NCBI GenBank assembly: GCA_011947345.1
Contig: JAAVTG010001008.1
Span: forward strand, 310,001-374,000
Direction of reading: 5' to 3'
Source: Phytophthora quininea
Taxonomy: Eukaryota > Oomycota > Peronosporomycetes > Peronosporales > Peronosporaceae
DNA length: 64,000 nt
Each line of letters starts with the position of its first letter. Position 1 is the stretch's first letter. The notes under the pieces were generated by a model, which was not told the origin of the DNA, did no database searches, and saw only the letters and a program-made list of their open reading frames with translations. Shown here piece after piece: positions 47,361 through 58,890 of this stretch. Made by a program: the position numbers and the translations under genes.

Positions 47361-48196
47361 TGCGAGGGCAACTTTGACGAATGACCAGAACGGCAATGTG
47401 CGACTGGTGATGACTGACGCAGATTGGAGGATAAGGCGGCATAGTTCAGTCAAGTATAACGTTTTACATCGGTGATTGGCCGAGATTCAAGCGCGTCACG
47501 GGGCGACGTCACGGCGAGGATCGCCTTGAACAGCTTGCTGTCGACTGCCATCTCTTTCACAACCCACGCGAGGCTTCACAATCGCTGGCGACGAAATGCT
47601 GACGCATGAATTCATTGCCTTCACAACCCAACCGACAGCTCATAATCATGGAATGAATACTGTTGCAGCGAACATCTTTAAAGCACTGCGGCTCCGCTGC
47701 AAAAGCCAACCGCGACTTCGTGGGAGCTACCGACGTAAAACATCGATCGCTCTCAAATGCCAAACTCGCTGCTTGCCTCCAAGAAAGCTTAAACAGCCTC
47801 AACGGTTCTTGCAGCGCGCCGTACACTTCATGGCACGAAGATCGTCCGGGCCTGTTATCAGATCGATCCTGGGCTTCAGCGCAGGGTTTTCCGTCTGCAC
47901 AAACTGCTGCCGCTGTAACACCAGCCCCCAATCGCAACTGGCAATCCAGTATGGCAATGAAGTAGCAGACTCTGTGGTCCCCGGCAACTAGAAAGCGTGC
48001 CACCATGGCTGGCTGGCCCAGCAACAACAACTGCTCCTCGTGCCGTCCCCAGTTTGGTGTGCGGAACACAAGTTCACGCCGCTAAACAAGGGACGCATCC
48101 CATCACCCTGAGTTTGCGCAAACGTGTGCCGCACCCGCAGAAAGTCAACTCGAGCTCATTCTCCAACTTGCCTCGCCCTGCTCACCCCGCCGACCA
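47361..48196. other. 836-bp divergent intergenic region
   Basis: Separates the HAD hydrolase from the isopropylmalate dehydratase-like gene. Overlapping ORFs on both strands (such as 47596-47991 plus and 48069-47557 minus) have no recognisable motif. One short minus-strand phrase (DLITGPDDLRAMKCTARCKN) looks protein-like but could not be placed in a gene. Confidence 0.4.
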
Positions 48197-50286
48197 ATGG
48201 CGACCCCTAGCTCCGCCCCGACGCGCCGCCCGCTCACGCTGCCGGAGAAGATCCTGACCAACTGGGCCGTGGGGCTGACGGCGCCCGAGGTGCGTCCCGG
48301 GCAGATGCTGTGCGTCAAGGCGCAGTGGACGCTGGCCTGCGAGATCACGTGGAAGTCGATGGACAAGACGTACCAGGACATGGGCCGCCCGCGCATCTGG
48401 CGCAACGACCGCTTTGGCTGGCCGTGGACCACACCGTGGACCCGCGCGTGAACCACCAGCCACGCCAGCAGATGATGATCAAGGCCAGCGAGGACTTTGC
48501 AAAGGAGGCCGAGCTCACCAACTTCCAGCCGCCCAACACCACCATCCTGCACACAGAGTTCTACCGCCAGCGCGCGCAGCCCGGCCAGATCGTGGTGGGC
48601 GCCGACTCGCATAGCTGTAGTACCGGCGGCCTCGGCGCATTCGCCATTGGCCTCGGAGCCGCCGACGTTGTCATGCCGCTTGTGACGGGCGAGACGTGGA
48701 TCAAGGTGCCCGAGACGGTGCTCATCGAGTTCGTTGGCGCGCCGCCCATGGGCATGGGCGGCAAGGACGTGATGCTCTACACGCTAGGCCAGCTCAAGTG
48801 CAACACGGTGGCCATCGGCCGCTGCGTCGAGTGGGGCGGCAACATCTCGGCGCTGTCATGCGACGCGCGCTTCGCCATCTCCAACATGACGGCCGAGTTC
48901 GGAGGTATCGCCGGCGTCTTCCCCGCTGACGAGCGCACGGCCGCGTACATCTCCAAGCGCCCCGACCACAACCAGGACGCCATCTACTTCCGCGCCGACG
49001 AGGACGCCGAGTACGCCGAGAAGTTCCAGATCAACCTGGACGAGCTCGAGCCGCAGGTGGCGCTGTTCCCGTCGCCCGACAACGTCAAGCCGGTGTCGGA
49101 GGTGGCTGGCATGAAGCTGGACGGCTGCTTCATCGGCGCCTGCACGACTGCAGAGGAGGACCTGGTGCTCGGCGCTCTGGTGCTGGAGGCCTGCTTGAAG
49201 CAGGGCATGAAGCCTGTGGCTCACGGCCAGCGTCGCGTGACCCCTGGCAGTCAGATCATTGTCGACAACCTCAAGAAGCACGGACTCATCGACGTGTACG
49301 AGAAAGCTGGCTTCACTGTGGGCGCCCCTGGCTGCAGTTTCTGCCTGGGTATCGCTGCCGATGTCGCCGGCGAGAACGAGGTGTGGCTCAGCAGTCAGAA
49401 CCGTAACTACCGCAACCGCATGGGCAAGGGCTCCATTGCCAACCTGGCGTCGGCCATCACGGTCGCTGCCTCGAGTTTCTCCATGGAGGTCACGGACCCG
49501 CGTCCGTTCCTCAAGCTCATTGACGTGGAGAAGTTCAACTCGGCCGTGCCCAAGCAGCCTGCTGTGCCAATCTCGATCAGCGAGCCCAACCCGGAGCTGC
49601 CTGCCGCGGGTGACGACTCAGGCAATGCTGACGCTGAGGCCGCTGCCGGTCTGGAGACGTTCGAGGGCTCCATCAAGGGCCGCGTGCAGGTGTTCGGCGA
49701 CAACATTGACACGGACGCCATTCTGCCGGGCGAGTTCCTGTGCGAGAATGACATGGACAAGCTGGGCAAGGTCGCCTTCCTGCACACGAACCCGGACTTC
49801 CGTGACAAGGTCAAGGAGGGCCAGAACGTCGTCGTGGCTGGCCACGGCTTCGGCTGCGGCTCGTCGCGCGAGCAGGCCGTGACGGCGATGAAGGGCGCTG
49901 GCGTGAAGGCTCTGATCGCTCGCTCCTTCGGCTACATCTTCTCGCGCAACTACCAGAACTTCAGCCTGCTGGGCATTCAGCTCGACGACGACCGCTTCTA
50001 CGAGCTGGCCAAGGAGAACGCCGACATCACGGTCAACATGACAGGCCGCACGATCGAGGTCGGCGGCGAGACGTTCCGCTTCAACATGTCGCTCTTCGAG
50101 GAGCGTCTGCTTGCCGGTGGTGGCATCATGCCACTGTACAAGAAGTTCGGCAACCGTCTCTTCCGGGTGGCCGTGCAGGACCCGGCTGCCGACAAAGGCA
50201 GCTGCGGCAGCGGCGGCGGCTGCTCCAGCAAGGAGGAGGAGCTGTCGTCTGCAGTGGCCGGCGCCTCGAAGGACCTGTCGTGGTAG
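48197..50286 (+). CDS. Single-chain aconitase-family enzyme, 3-isopropylmalate dehydratase/homoaconitase-like
   Basis: Fe-S hydro-lyase, most likely in leucine biosynthesis. The large-subunit domain comes first: WLAVDHTVDPRVNHQ, VGADSHSCSTGGLGAFAIG, the Fe-S ligand region GCFIGACTTAEEDL and the CxxC pair APGCSFCLGI. An acidic linker follows (AGDDSGNADAEAAAG). Then comes the small-subunit domain with NIDTDAILPGEF, AGHGFGCGSSREQAV and ARSFGYIFSRNYQN. The order and fusion are as in fungal Leu1. A C-terminal GSCGSGGGCSSKEEE tail is unusual. One T is missing at 48413-48415 (NDRF|WLAV). Aconitase itself is disfavoured by GCGSSREQA. Exact substrate not certain. Confidence 0.88.
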
Positions 50287-50459
50287 ATTGACTGCATGTG
50301 TTAGGAATGGATTCATATGTCCAATAAAAATGAATGTAACTACTCGGGAAACGTTGCCTTGATGGAGTTGAACAGGATCACTGCTCCGCCATCGCAGTCA
50401 CTGTTGAAGACTTGGACGAACATGACAAACAGCTAATATAAATGTAGCCATCTCGTCAC

Positions 50460-51997
50460 ATGTCGCAGATTACGGGCGTTCCATTGGCAGATATTCCGTA
50501 TACGAAAATCAAGTCGCATAATTCAAGCGATGAGTCCCGACGATGCTGGCAGAGCGTAATCGAGACCATGGCGGAGAAGCCCCAGCTCGATGTCCACGCG
50601 CTCGCGATGGACGCGCCGCTCTTCGACTGCGACTATGACGACAACATGCTGCCAAATGACGTTGCACTGGACCTGCCGGATCTATCGGAGCTTTTAGGCG
50701 CAGACGAATTACCCGACGACATTTTGACGTCTCTGCTCCCGAACGAGGACGCCGTCGAGTCGACATTAGAAGAGTATCCGTCAACGGTGTTAGAGGACGA
50801 CCCGGAGACGTTGTCGACCGAAGAGCAGGAGATGGAGCTCGCGACGAGAGAAATCAAGTTCCTGGAGGCGCAACGCGACTTTCTACAGTTCAAGGCCGAC
50901 TCCAGCGTCGCGGACCAGGAGCCTCAACGCCATGAGAGCGAGGTGAAGAAGAGGCTGGAGCAGGAGAAGAATGAGCTGGAGGTGGTTAGTAGACGACGCA
51001 GTATGTTGGTCGAAGTCATGAAGCAGCACAAGCAGAGTGTAGGAGACCTCCGCAGATTCTTGACCCAGGCGTCGCCGCTGATGCACTACGTGAGTTTAGC
51101 AAGTGGAGACGTTGGTAGCCACTTTCGCTTACTAATTTGTTATTGCTGTTGCAGAGGATGACGCTCATGACGCCGATGGAGACGCACATTCGGCTGGGAA
51201 AAGATCCGATCGAGCGCCGTCGGAAGCTGCTGGCCATGAGGGACGACAAACTCGATACCGTTCGGGGCTTCGTGACGATCCAGACGCGCGGCATCGATCC
51301 CGCGCGCGAGTTCTTCTACGTGGACACCTTTGAGCGGTTTGGCAAGTTTTACACGGTGGATTTTAGCGTCTCGCTGGTGCAGGGCATGGCAGTGGACGAA
51401 GTGGCCGAGGTGATCCAAGACCAGTTCGTCGTGCCGCGCGACGGCGTCTCACGCTTGTTGGGGTGCGTTTCCAACCGCGAGTATTTCGACGGCATGGTCG
51501 ACACGTTTCTCCATGCGCGAACGGTGGAGCGCGTGGACGTCCCGATATATTCCGGTGGAGGACGCGGCTTCGTCGTGCAGGAGTCCAATGCCGTCTTCTT
51601 CCTGAAGCGAGTCCCAGCCGAGGAGATCGACCAGAGTGACAGCGGAGCCAACGAGCAGGGCGATCTCACGGTTATGATGAGTGACTTCGTAGACGTCGAC
51701 GAGCTGCATCCGTACCATTCTCGCAGTCGGCTGCGGAAAGACATCTCGGTGGGCATTACGCTGCGCCGCCACGTCGGACGTGACGGCTCTGAGGGCGTCG
51801 TGATGCGACGGTTCTCGTTTGTAAAGCACCACCTCCAGCACCGGGCGGCTAGGTCTCAGCTAGTGAACGTCCTCTCCACTCGAGTGCTACTTTGGGGCCA
51901 GCCGTGCGGCTGTGCATTCTGGAGCGCCGCCGACAGAAGCGAGGCGAGCCCAAGCGCGTGTGGAGCACCCACACGTTCCCGCGAACGTACCGAGTGA
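50460..51997 (+). CDS. Coiled-coil/START-like oomycete family protein, divergent paralogue 3
   Basis: Exons 50460-51089 and 51155-51997. An acidic N-terminus (DAPLFDCDYDDNM; DLPDLSELLGADELPDD), reminiscent of an activation domain, precedes a coiled coil (REIKFLEAQRDFLQFKA; KRLEQEKNELEVVSRRRSML). After the intron the shared domain begins ETHIRLGKDPIERRRKLLAM. It continues through AREFFYVDTFERFGKFYTVD to ELHPYHSRSRLRKDISVGIT and VVMRRFSFVKHHLQ. The position of the intron just before this domain matches paralogues 1 and 2. The last about 60 residues are uncertain: an alternative frame from about 51860 gives CILERRRQKRGEPKRVW to a stop at 52038. Role unknown. Confidence 0.7.
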
Positions 51998-54794
51998 CGC
52001 CGGCGCAAGCGGTCTTCGCTCGCGCCGGAGCCGATTAGTAACTTGCAGCGGCAGTGCTACTGACTGCTATCCGCGTGCCGTTGCTTTCGGTGAGCATCTA
52101 TCTATCATCCACACGTGCTTTCGTTTGGCAACTCCATGGCCACGGTTTGACGTCTCTACATTTTGTCGACAGCAGCGTTTGAGCAGTCGGCACGGTCTCA
52201 GGGCCGCCTTGCACGTCTGCACCTTCGAAAGCCGTGTCGTGCACGATGGACAGCGATTGCTGGTGTTGCTGCTGCATGGTGGAGTCACGCCTGACTTCAA
52301 GCGGTTGCCCTGCAGTCCGTCACGGCGCGAGTGGCGTGATGTTCCATCCAGCGACCAACAGCCAGCAGCGAGTGCATCGCCGCCGAGATGGCTTGATCGT
52401 GGCTCTTGAAGAGGTGTCATCGGCGGCGACGTTGACCTCCCACCATCCAGAGCCCAGGAGCCAAGACAAGGCTGGGCAAACCTGTCGGCGCGTGCCCTCG
52501 GTGGCTTCGAAGCCAATGCCGGATCTTTTGTCGGCTGCAAGGCCGTGTTGGTCAGGATCGCGCTCCTGTCATACGATGCCCCGCCGCCAGGACAGCCTGC
52601 GACCACCGATGCCGCAGCTCGGCGCGGCTCTGCCTGCTACACGGTTTGCATCTGTCGTCGAGCAACGTGACTCGACTGAACGCCCTCCGTGCACTCTGAT
52701 CCTTGCAGGTGCCACTTCTTGACAAGAGGCGCATCGAAATCGAGCCGCACATCGCAGGTATCCTCTCGCCGGTGTCGCGGCCCGTGAGTCATGGCCGGTG
52801 GTTCCGCGAAAACAGCGTGCGGGCAGCGCCCGGGAGTGAATCCATTCCATCGACTGGTTGACCCCACGGACACTGTCGAACAGCGCGCAACCTTGAAGTG
52901 CTCAAAGTAAAAGCAACTTGGATCTCCTCGCGGTTTATCTAGCAGTAACTAGCGCCTCGACAGATCAACGCTACGAAAAACTCGATTCGACTGTGCGAGC
53001 TCCATCTCGACGCGCGACGACCCCTTCGGCAAACCTTTCCGACGGCGACGATGCCGCTGACATCGACGCGAGCCACGTTGGCGACGCGTGCTGTCAATTC
53101 CTCTTGCTTGCTCTGCGACATCGAACTGTATTGGTGCGGTCTTGAAGCGGTTCCCGCTCGGCGGCGGCGCCGACTCTCATCGGGAGCGCCGATCCGGATC
53201 GGCGCGCGGGTTCCCATGGGCAGCATACCGGCAGCGCTATGGATATAATCCAAGTGGCTTCACTGCAGGAATGCTGCAGCTCTGCTGGGAAAGCAGACGC
53301 TTTGTGGGAAATGCCCGCTAAAAGTTTCCGATCGATTGAGGATTCGGATGCAGGTTACCGTTCGGGCGTTCCTGCTCCCCGTGATCGTTAGTTAGCGGCG
53401 ACTCTATCTTGCCTCCTGGCATGAGAACGATGTCCACATCCACATCTTGAATCTCGGTGAGGAATCCTCCGTACGCTTGGCCTGTGCAGAGACTGCAACT
53501 CGAGTCGGTCAATGCCAGAAACGCGCTACACGAAGCATGTCGCGCCACAACTGCGTTGCACCGGCGATTGACAGGTCGGGCGCGCCGATCCTGGCGAGCC
53601 GCGCAGCCATCCAGTCACTCCCGGTCTTCGAGGGACGTCGGCGGCGCGGCGTCTCCGGAACTGACCAATCTTGCATGAGCGGTGCTTAATGGCAGCCAGC
53701 TCTGGTACATCCGGAACGCCGCGCCCGAGCACATCTATTGATGCGAATCAAGCGCGTGGCGAGCCTTCCTGGCCACCAGCAGGCTCGCGGACTCTCGTGG
53801 TTTCAACTTGGCAAGCCCAGCGGCGTCGAGCAGCATGCGTCCTGGATTGTCAGCAAGGAAGATAATACTTTACTCGCTCGCCCAGTCGAAAAAGCCTGGA
53901 GAGCCTGCCGGAAGAAACAAGTCCACCGTGGTCGTGGCGATCCATTTGCAGCGCTTGACGTCTGGACGCGCGTTCGTTGACGACTTCACGCCGGTAGCAC
54001 CACTGTCGCGACAGCTGCGCCTCAAAACCTCACCAGAAATAGTGGCTCGGCTGTGTGACTCTTCATGTGTATGACGAAATGTAAGCATGAAGATTGCGAC
54101 AAATGATGCCCTCTCCAACTCGACGCTATCGTTTTGAACGGGAATAGTGTGGTAGCGTCCGCCGAGCAGCAGTAACATTGCTACATGCCAACCAAGGACG
54201 GCGTGCGTGCAGGGGGAGGTCAACTCTGTCGACCTTATGACGCGAGGCATGGCTTTTGCGGTGGCGAACACAGCGCGATCTTATCTCCCAGCAGGCGAGA
54301 AAAATCTCGGTTGCAGTATTACGGCAGCCTTTGGCGTCGCTGTAAGCATCATCTGCTCGTTGCGGCGCCGAGCTACAGTCTATTGCCGCAGCGCCATTCG
54401 GCCCCCGGCAGATGTCGAGTTGGGGGCGCTCGCCTCACACGGACAGTCTGCTGGGGCTGCGCGTTGTCTTGGTCTGGCCGGCTGTAACGAGCCCCTGCCA
54501 CTGTGGTGCAAGCACTTCGAGTGTCCTCTGCAGCCCACTGCCTCTCTTCCTCCCACTCGGCCCGTCTCGACGCAACAGCATGTCATGTAGCTGGAGCAAG
54601 ATGGCGGGAGGGGATCGGCGAGCGACGGGGCCGTGGATCCCTCACCTGACAGGCAGGTCCGGGCAGTCCGAGACCGTCGCGGCGTTCGCTCTGTCAAGGC
54701 TCATTTCAGGATTGGGCGTCTCGTGCACAAGTCAACCAGCAAAGAGACCGACAGCGTATCACCCCCCCACACACACACACAAAGCTCTGTAGCA
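51998..54794. other. 2.8-kb GC-rich intergenic region, no convincing gene
   Basis: Many overlapping ORFs of 60-180 codons occur on both strands, rich in Arg, Ser and Ala, as expected by chance in GC-rich DNA. The best is on the minus strand: 54271-53870 (ATTTVDLFLPAGSPGFFDWA near its end) and 53548-53318 (GGFLTEIQDVDVDIVLMPGG). These could be pieces of a decayed gene. A (CA)n run lies at about 54766-54781, just before the next gene. Confidence 0.45.
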
Positions 54795-55387
54795 ATGGTG
54801 GCCTCTTCGATCACCCCGCACTCGGTGCAGTCCCTCGGACTCGACAACTCCCCTCCGCCACGGGCACCAACAAGTGCCGCTACAAGACCGGCAAGTGCAC
54901 CAACGTGCGCTCCAGCAAGCGCAACGGCCAGCCGCACCAGCTCTGCCTGTACCACCGCGACAAGGCCAACAAGATCCAGCGCAAGTTCGACCGCCAGAAA
55001 CGCCAAGTCGCGCGCAGCAAGAAGGCGCGCACCGCCACCTGCAGCAGCAGCGGCCTGCATTCTCCGTCCTCTATCTCCATGCTCGACATGGCGGCGCTGA
55101 ATGGACTCACCCCCGTGTCCGAGTCGGCCGTATCTCCGGCCTACTCGACCTGCTCCAACGAGTCGTTCTCGTCGCTGGCCTCCAACGACGTCGACATGTA
55201 CGAGGATTCGCCCCGCCGGTGGTCACCCGAGAGCGCTGTTCTCAATGAAAGCGTGTGGGCAGACCTCCCAATCGCCGCCGCCTCCTACCTGAGCGAGTTC
55301 TCCGACATGCCGCTGACCTCCAGCTGCCACCAGAGTTACTTGTCCTCGGACGAGATCGACTTCCTATGCTCGGCCATCCTCGAGTGA
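54795..55387 (+). CDS. Small protein with Cys/His zinc motif and basic region, oomycete-type
   Basis: About 198 aa. After MVASSITPHSVQSLGL the conserved block is KCRYKTGKCTNVRSSKRNG followed by LCLYHRDKANKIQRKFDRQK. This has C-x6-C and later C-x2-H spacing, resembling a WRC-like C3H zinc motif next to a strongly basic stretch that could bind DNA. The C-terminal half is Ser/Asp/Glu-rich with hydrophobic clusters (SDEIDFLCSAILE at the end), as in acidic activation regions. One C is missing near 54856 (NSPP|ATGTNKC). No intron. I infer a nuclear regulator; the family is not known to me by name. Confidence 0.65.
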
Positions 55388-55994
55388 GATGGACCGGAAT
55401 TCTGAGGAGACCGGGATCTGCCTTTCTTAGAGGATTTATGAAGGGAGGGCGGCCCCGGCCTCACCATTAATCGTTGGAATGTCGATGGCAAGCGCTGCCG
55501 TCGAGGTTTTCAATGGGCAAAGCACATTAGTTAGAACCGTAGGATAAGTAGAAGGCCGTGTAGACAACAAATGAATGAATTGATATCTATCAAACGAATG
55601 GTGGTCTTGAGTTGACTAAGGTGAGCGGGGGAATGGCAACGGAAGTGATTCCCAATTTGGAAATGCGATCGCGGGGCTGGAAGCGGCGCGGCGGAGGTTT
55701 CAGAGCTGCTACGGCAATAGCGCCACGGGCATTTTATTGCTGTTCGACGGGAAGGCCTCGCGCGTGACGGAAGTGCTCTCTGTCGCCGTCTTGCAGCACG
55801 AAGGAGCTCTCGAGCATCCACTAGTTGTGACGGTGACGCCAATGAGCCACGGCACCTGCCGTCTTTCTCCCTCGTCCAAGCAACCTCTTTACCCGGCCGA
55901 GACAGACTCGACGGCGCCAGCAGCGGATAAACGCCTTACCCACTCGATCGGGGCCGACCCCACGGAGGAACCGGTGGCCCGGTAGAGCAACACA
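55388..55994. other. 600-bp intergenic region
   Basis: Promoter region of the following gene and 3' region of the previous one. No supportable gene; small ORFs on both strands lack motifs. Confidence 0.45.
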
Positions 55995-58578
55995 ATGCAG
56001 AGGCAAACGCCGTCCCCACCACCGGGATCGCGGATTTCAACGGCGTCACCGCCGGCGGGGACGACGACAGATGCGATGGCGGAGGCGACCGCAGCAGCGT
56101 CGATGTTGACTGCGAACCAGTTCAAGCTGCTGTACCTGATCAGTCTGTACGCGGTGGCGTCCAATTCGACCCGACAGAACGAGCGATGGATTCGACACGT
56201 GCCATTGCTGGTGCTCATGTTTGAGGGCATTCTGAGCGACGCTTTTGACTTCGACTATGCGCCGGCGTCCATGCGACTCTCCTTCAAAGGGAAGACGCTG
56301 CGTCGCTGGATCAATTTTTCACGCGAGGGGAAGGCTGCTATTGACGATCTGTGGGCCTTGCGGTTGATCAATGGACTCAAACTCTCGAGCGACGACTTCC
56401 AGCCCATTACAGCGTACCAGGTCTCGGTGAAAGGCCAGATCGCGTTGCGATTGCTACCTCGGTATTTCCAAGACACGGTGGACGCGTTCGTATACCCGCC
56501 GGGGCCGCTGGAAAAGCGGCTTCTTGTGGTACGCTACGATGGGCATCATTTCGTGCTGCGGTCGGGAGGCTACAGCCAGCCCAGCAGTATCACCGAGAGC
56601 GACGACGTGTCGTATGTATCGAGTCCGTTCCTGCCGCGGTGTCTTCGGTCCCAATCCGGCGGGTACTACAAAGTTCAGGAACGCAGCAATGCAGATCGAG
56701 CGAGGGAGTGCGCTTTGGGGGCCACCAGCATCACCAAGAAGACCTCGGAAGCTGTCACGCTCGGAGATGTCTACGCGCTCATCGGCGAGTGGGTCCCTTT
56801 CGGCACCAACCAGATTGTGGCGTTGAATGAACGCATGGGCGTTCTCGATCGATGCCAAGGAGGTATCCTCACGAGTTGCGTGGATAACAACCCCACCGAC
56901 ACTCAGTTCCGAGTCCCCGTGGGTCAAACGTCCGTACGGGTCCTTGACTTTGACTTTGTGCGCTTCACAAACTTCGAGGCCGAAAGTCACTTCCCAGAGA
57001 CACCGGGCATCGTCCAGGTGGAGAACTTTGGCATGCATCTCAACAGCGACGGGTCTCTAATCTACGGCATCAAAGTGGAAGCGATCATGGACCGCCTCGG
57101 CGACGACGTGGCCATTGACCACCTCTCTCGACTGCTAGTCGACGTCCACCAGGATTCGTCCATGCTCGTCAACGACCTGCTATCTCGATACCAGCTGAGT
57201 CTGCTCGAGATGCTCTACCTGGGTGACTCGTTCCAGCGCAACAAGTACAACTGCATCTTGAGCAAGAAAATCTCGCCCAAACTGCCAGCTCAAGCTTATT
57301 TAAATGACCCACGTATTGCTAACGAGCTGGCTCAAGTGCTGGGTGATATCCAGGCAAGCCACGACCTAACTCCGGACGACGTGCTGGTGGTGGGGAAAGC
57401 TGGCTGTCTGTTCTCCGGTCCCAATGTGTTCCGCTACGAAAACGTCTTCACGGCGTACGTGGGGCTGGTGTGTCGTGACATTTTCATCAAGAATTTTTCG
57501 CGCGGACTTTCGTGCTGGATGCGACTTTAAAGAGATCCGCCAGCTCATTCACAAGGTGCATCGCGAGCCAGCCACTGTGCTTCAGGTGCGTGAGAAACTC
57601 TCGGCCGTGTCCAAGGACACCATTTTGCTGGCCGAGACTCTCGAATACCTTTTAGACTCGCTTGAAAACGTCGAGCTATCACCGAGTCACTGTGGAAACG
57701 AGGACGAGGAGGACGACTCGCCAGACGGAGTAAGGAGAGGGAAGTACCTCGGAGATGGAGACTCGGACGTGGACGCCCATTTGTTCCAAGTCCTGGCATT
57801 GGCTCAGCTCAAAGCACAAACGATCATGCGGTGCCACGACTCGATCAAACTCATGGAGAACACGATGCAGCAACTCGAGCAACTGCAGATGATCGCCGAG
57901 TCCACAGCGACGAACCAACTGGACACAGCTTGCGCTCGAGTCAATCTAAACACCCGAGCGCTAATGACAGCAACAGCTCAGCAGACTCGCATGTCAGTCA
58001 CTCTGCACGCCTTGCAGTACTTTGTCGGTGGGATCTTCATTTTTGACGTGATCGACCGAGTAACAGGAGGCACGTGGGAAGGCCCTCGACCGGACTGGGT
58101 CGAGACGTATCTCGTGGAGCCTGTGCTGCACTACCCGTTCCTGTGGTGGGTGATCAACTTGTTTTTGTTGGCGCTGTTCTTGGTCGTGATCACCGTCGTC
58201 TTGCAGTGGACCGTTCATCGCTCGCTTGGATGGTGTGAGTCCTCATTCGAAGTCAACCGCAGGATCTCGCTGGCCAAGCTCGACGTGTTCTTGGCGTCGC
58301 GGAAACTGGAGTGCAGCGACGCATTGCGGAAAGTCGCTACTGGCGGATCGAAAAAGGGGAATCGCTTTCGGGTGCTGAGGTGGCAGGAGACCGACGCGGC
58401 GCTTTGGGGCGGCGTTCGCCCGCAGATTGAGCTCTCGTTCGACGACAGGCATCAGTTCCTCTTGTTCGTGGCGCTGCGCTACGATGGGAAGCGGTCGCCG
58501 CATGTGCTGGAGGACGACTGCTACCAGAAGTTTGTGGACATTTTCACAAGAGCAGAAATCCTCCTCGCCGATGCGTGA
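55995..58578 (+). CDS. Conserved-looking protein with two C-terminal membrane segments (CorA-like topology)
   Basis: About 860 aa, intronless. The large N-terminal half (FKLLYLISLYAVASNSTRQN; GEWVPFGTNQIVALNE; FENFGMHLNSDG-like section) is not recognised. A helical section (QVLALAQLKAQTIMRCHDSI...LEQLQMIAESTATNQLD) leads to NLNTRALMTATAQQTRMSVT, then two membrane segments (QYFVGGIFIFDVIDRVTGG and WWVINLFLLALFLVVITVV). This long helix plus Asn-rich turn plus two TM order recalls CorA-type channels, but no GMN motif is present. The frame breaks at T5 57494-57498 (IFIKNF|RADFRAGCDFKEIRQ); one extra T explains it. An acidic loop (GNEDEEDDSPDG) is notable. Function unknown. Confidence 0.7.
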
Positions 58579-58890
58579 AATGCCGACCCCCAACAATCAC
58601 CCGACAGACTAGTGTTGCTTAGATATGTAATGTGAGGCTCCGCTGTCGCCCACACTATTTACTGGCGTTGTAAATCGCCTCCGACAACACTTGCTCATTT
58701 CAAAGCCGACTGGCGAGATCCGCTGGTCATCGTGCGTCATCAATATGCGGATGGCCCGTTAATCTGGTTCCTGTCTAATGGCTACAGAAACCAAAATACA
58801 GTATTTCGGGCGTCTTGACTGTGCAAGATTCGGTTTCTTGTTTTCCGCGGCTCTGTCACTCTCACTCAGCGAAGAGCTCTGCATCGGACA
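58579..58890. promoter_or_regulatory. Upstream region of paralogue 4
   Basis: 312 bp. It contains gctcatttcaaa at 58691-58702, similar to the start of the oomycete Inr consensus, and a TC-rich stretch (tcactctcactcagc) just before the ATG. No gene seen. Confidence 0.35.

Noticed and set aside
47557..48069. 170-codon minus-strand ORF as a real gene
   Set aside because: It overlaps an equally long plus-strand ORF, and no conserved motif or splice pattern supports it.
54766..54781. CA microsatellite as a regulatory element
   Set aside because: A simple repeat of this length is common, and nothing else marks it as functional.
51998..54794. Numerous ORFs over 60 codons on both strands
   Set aside because: Arg/Ser/Ala-rich, mutually overlapping, and without motifs, splice logic or similarity to anything I recognise; expected in GC-rich spacer DNA.
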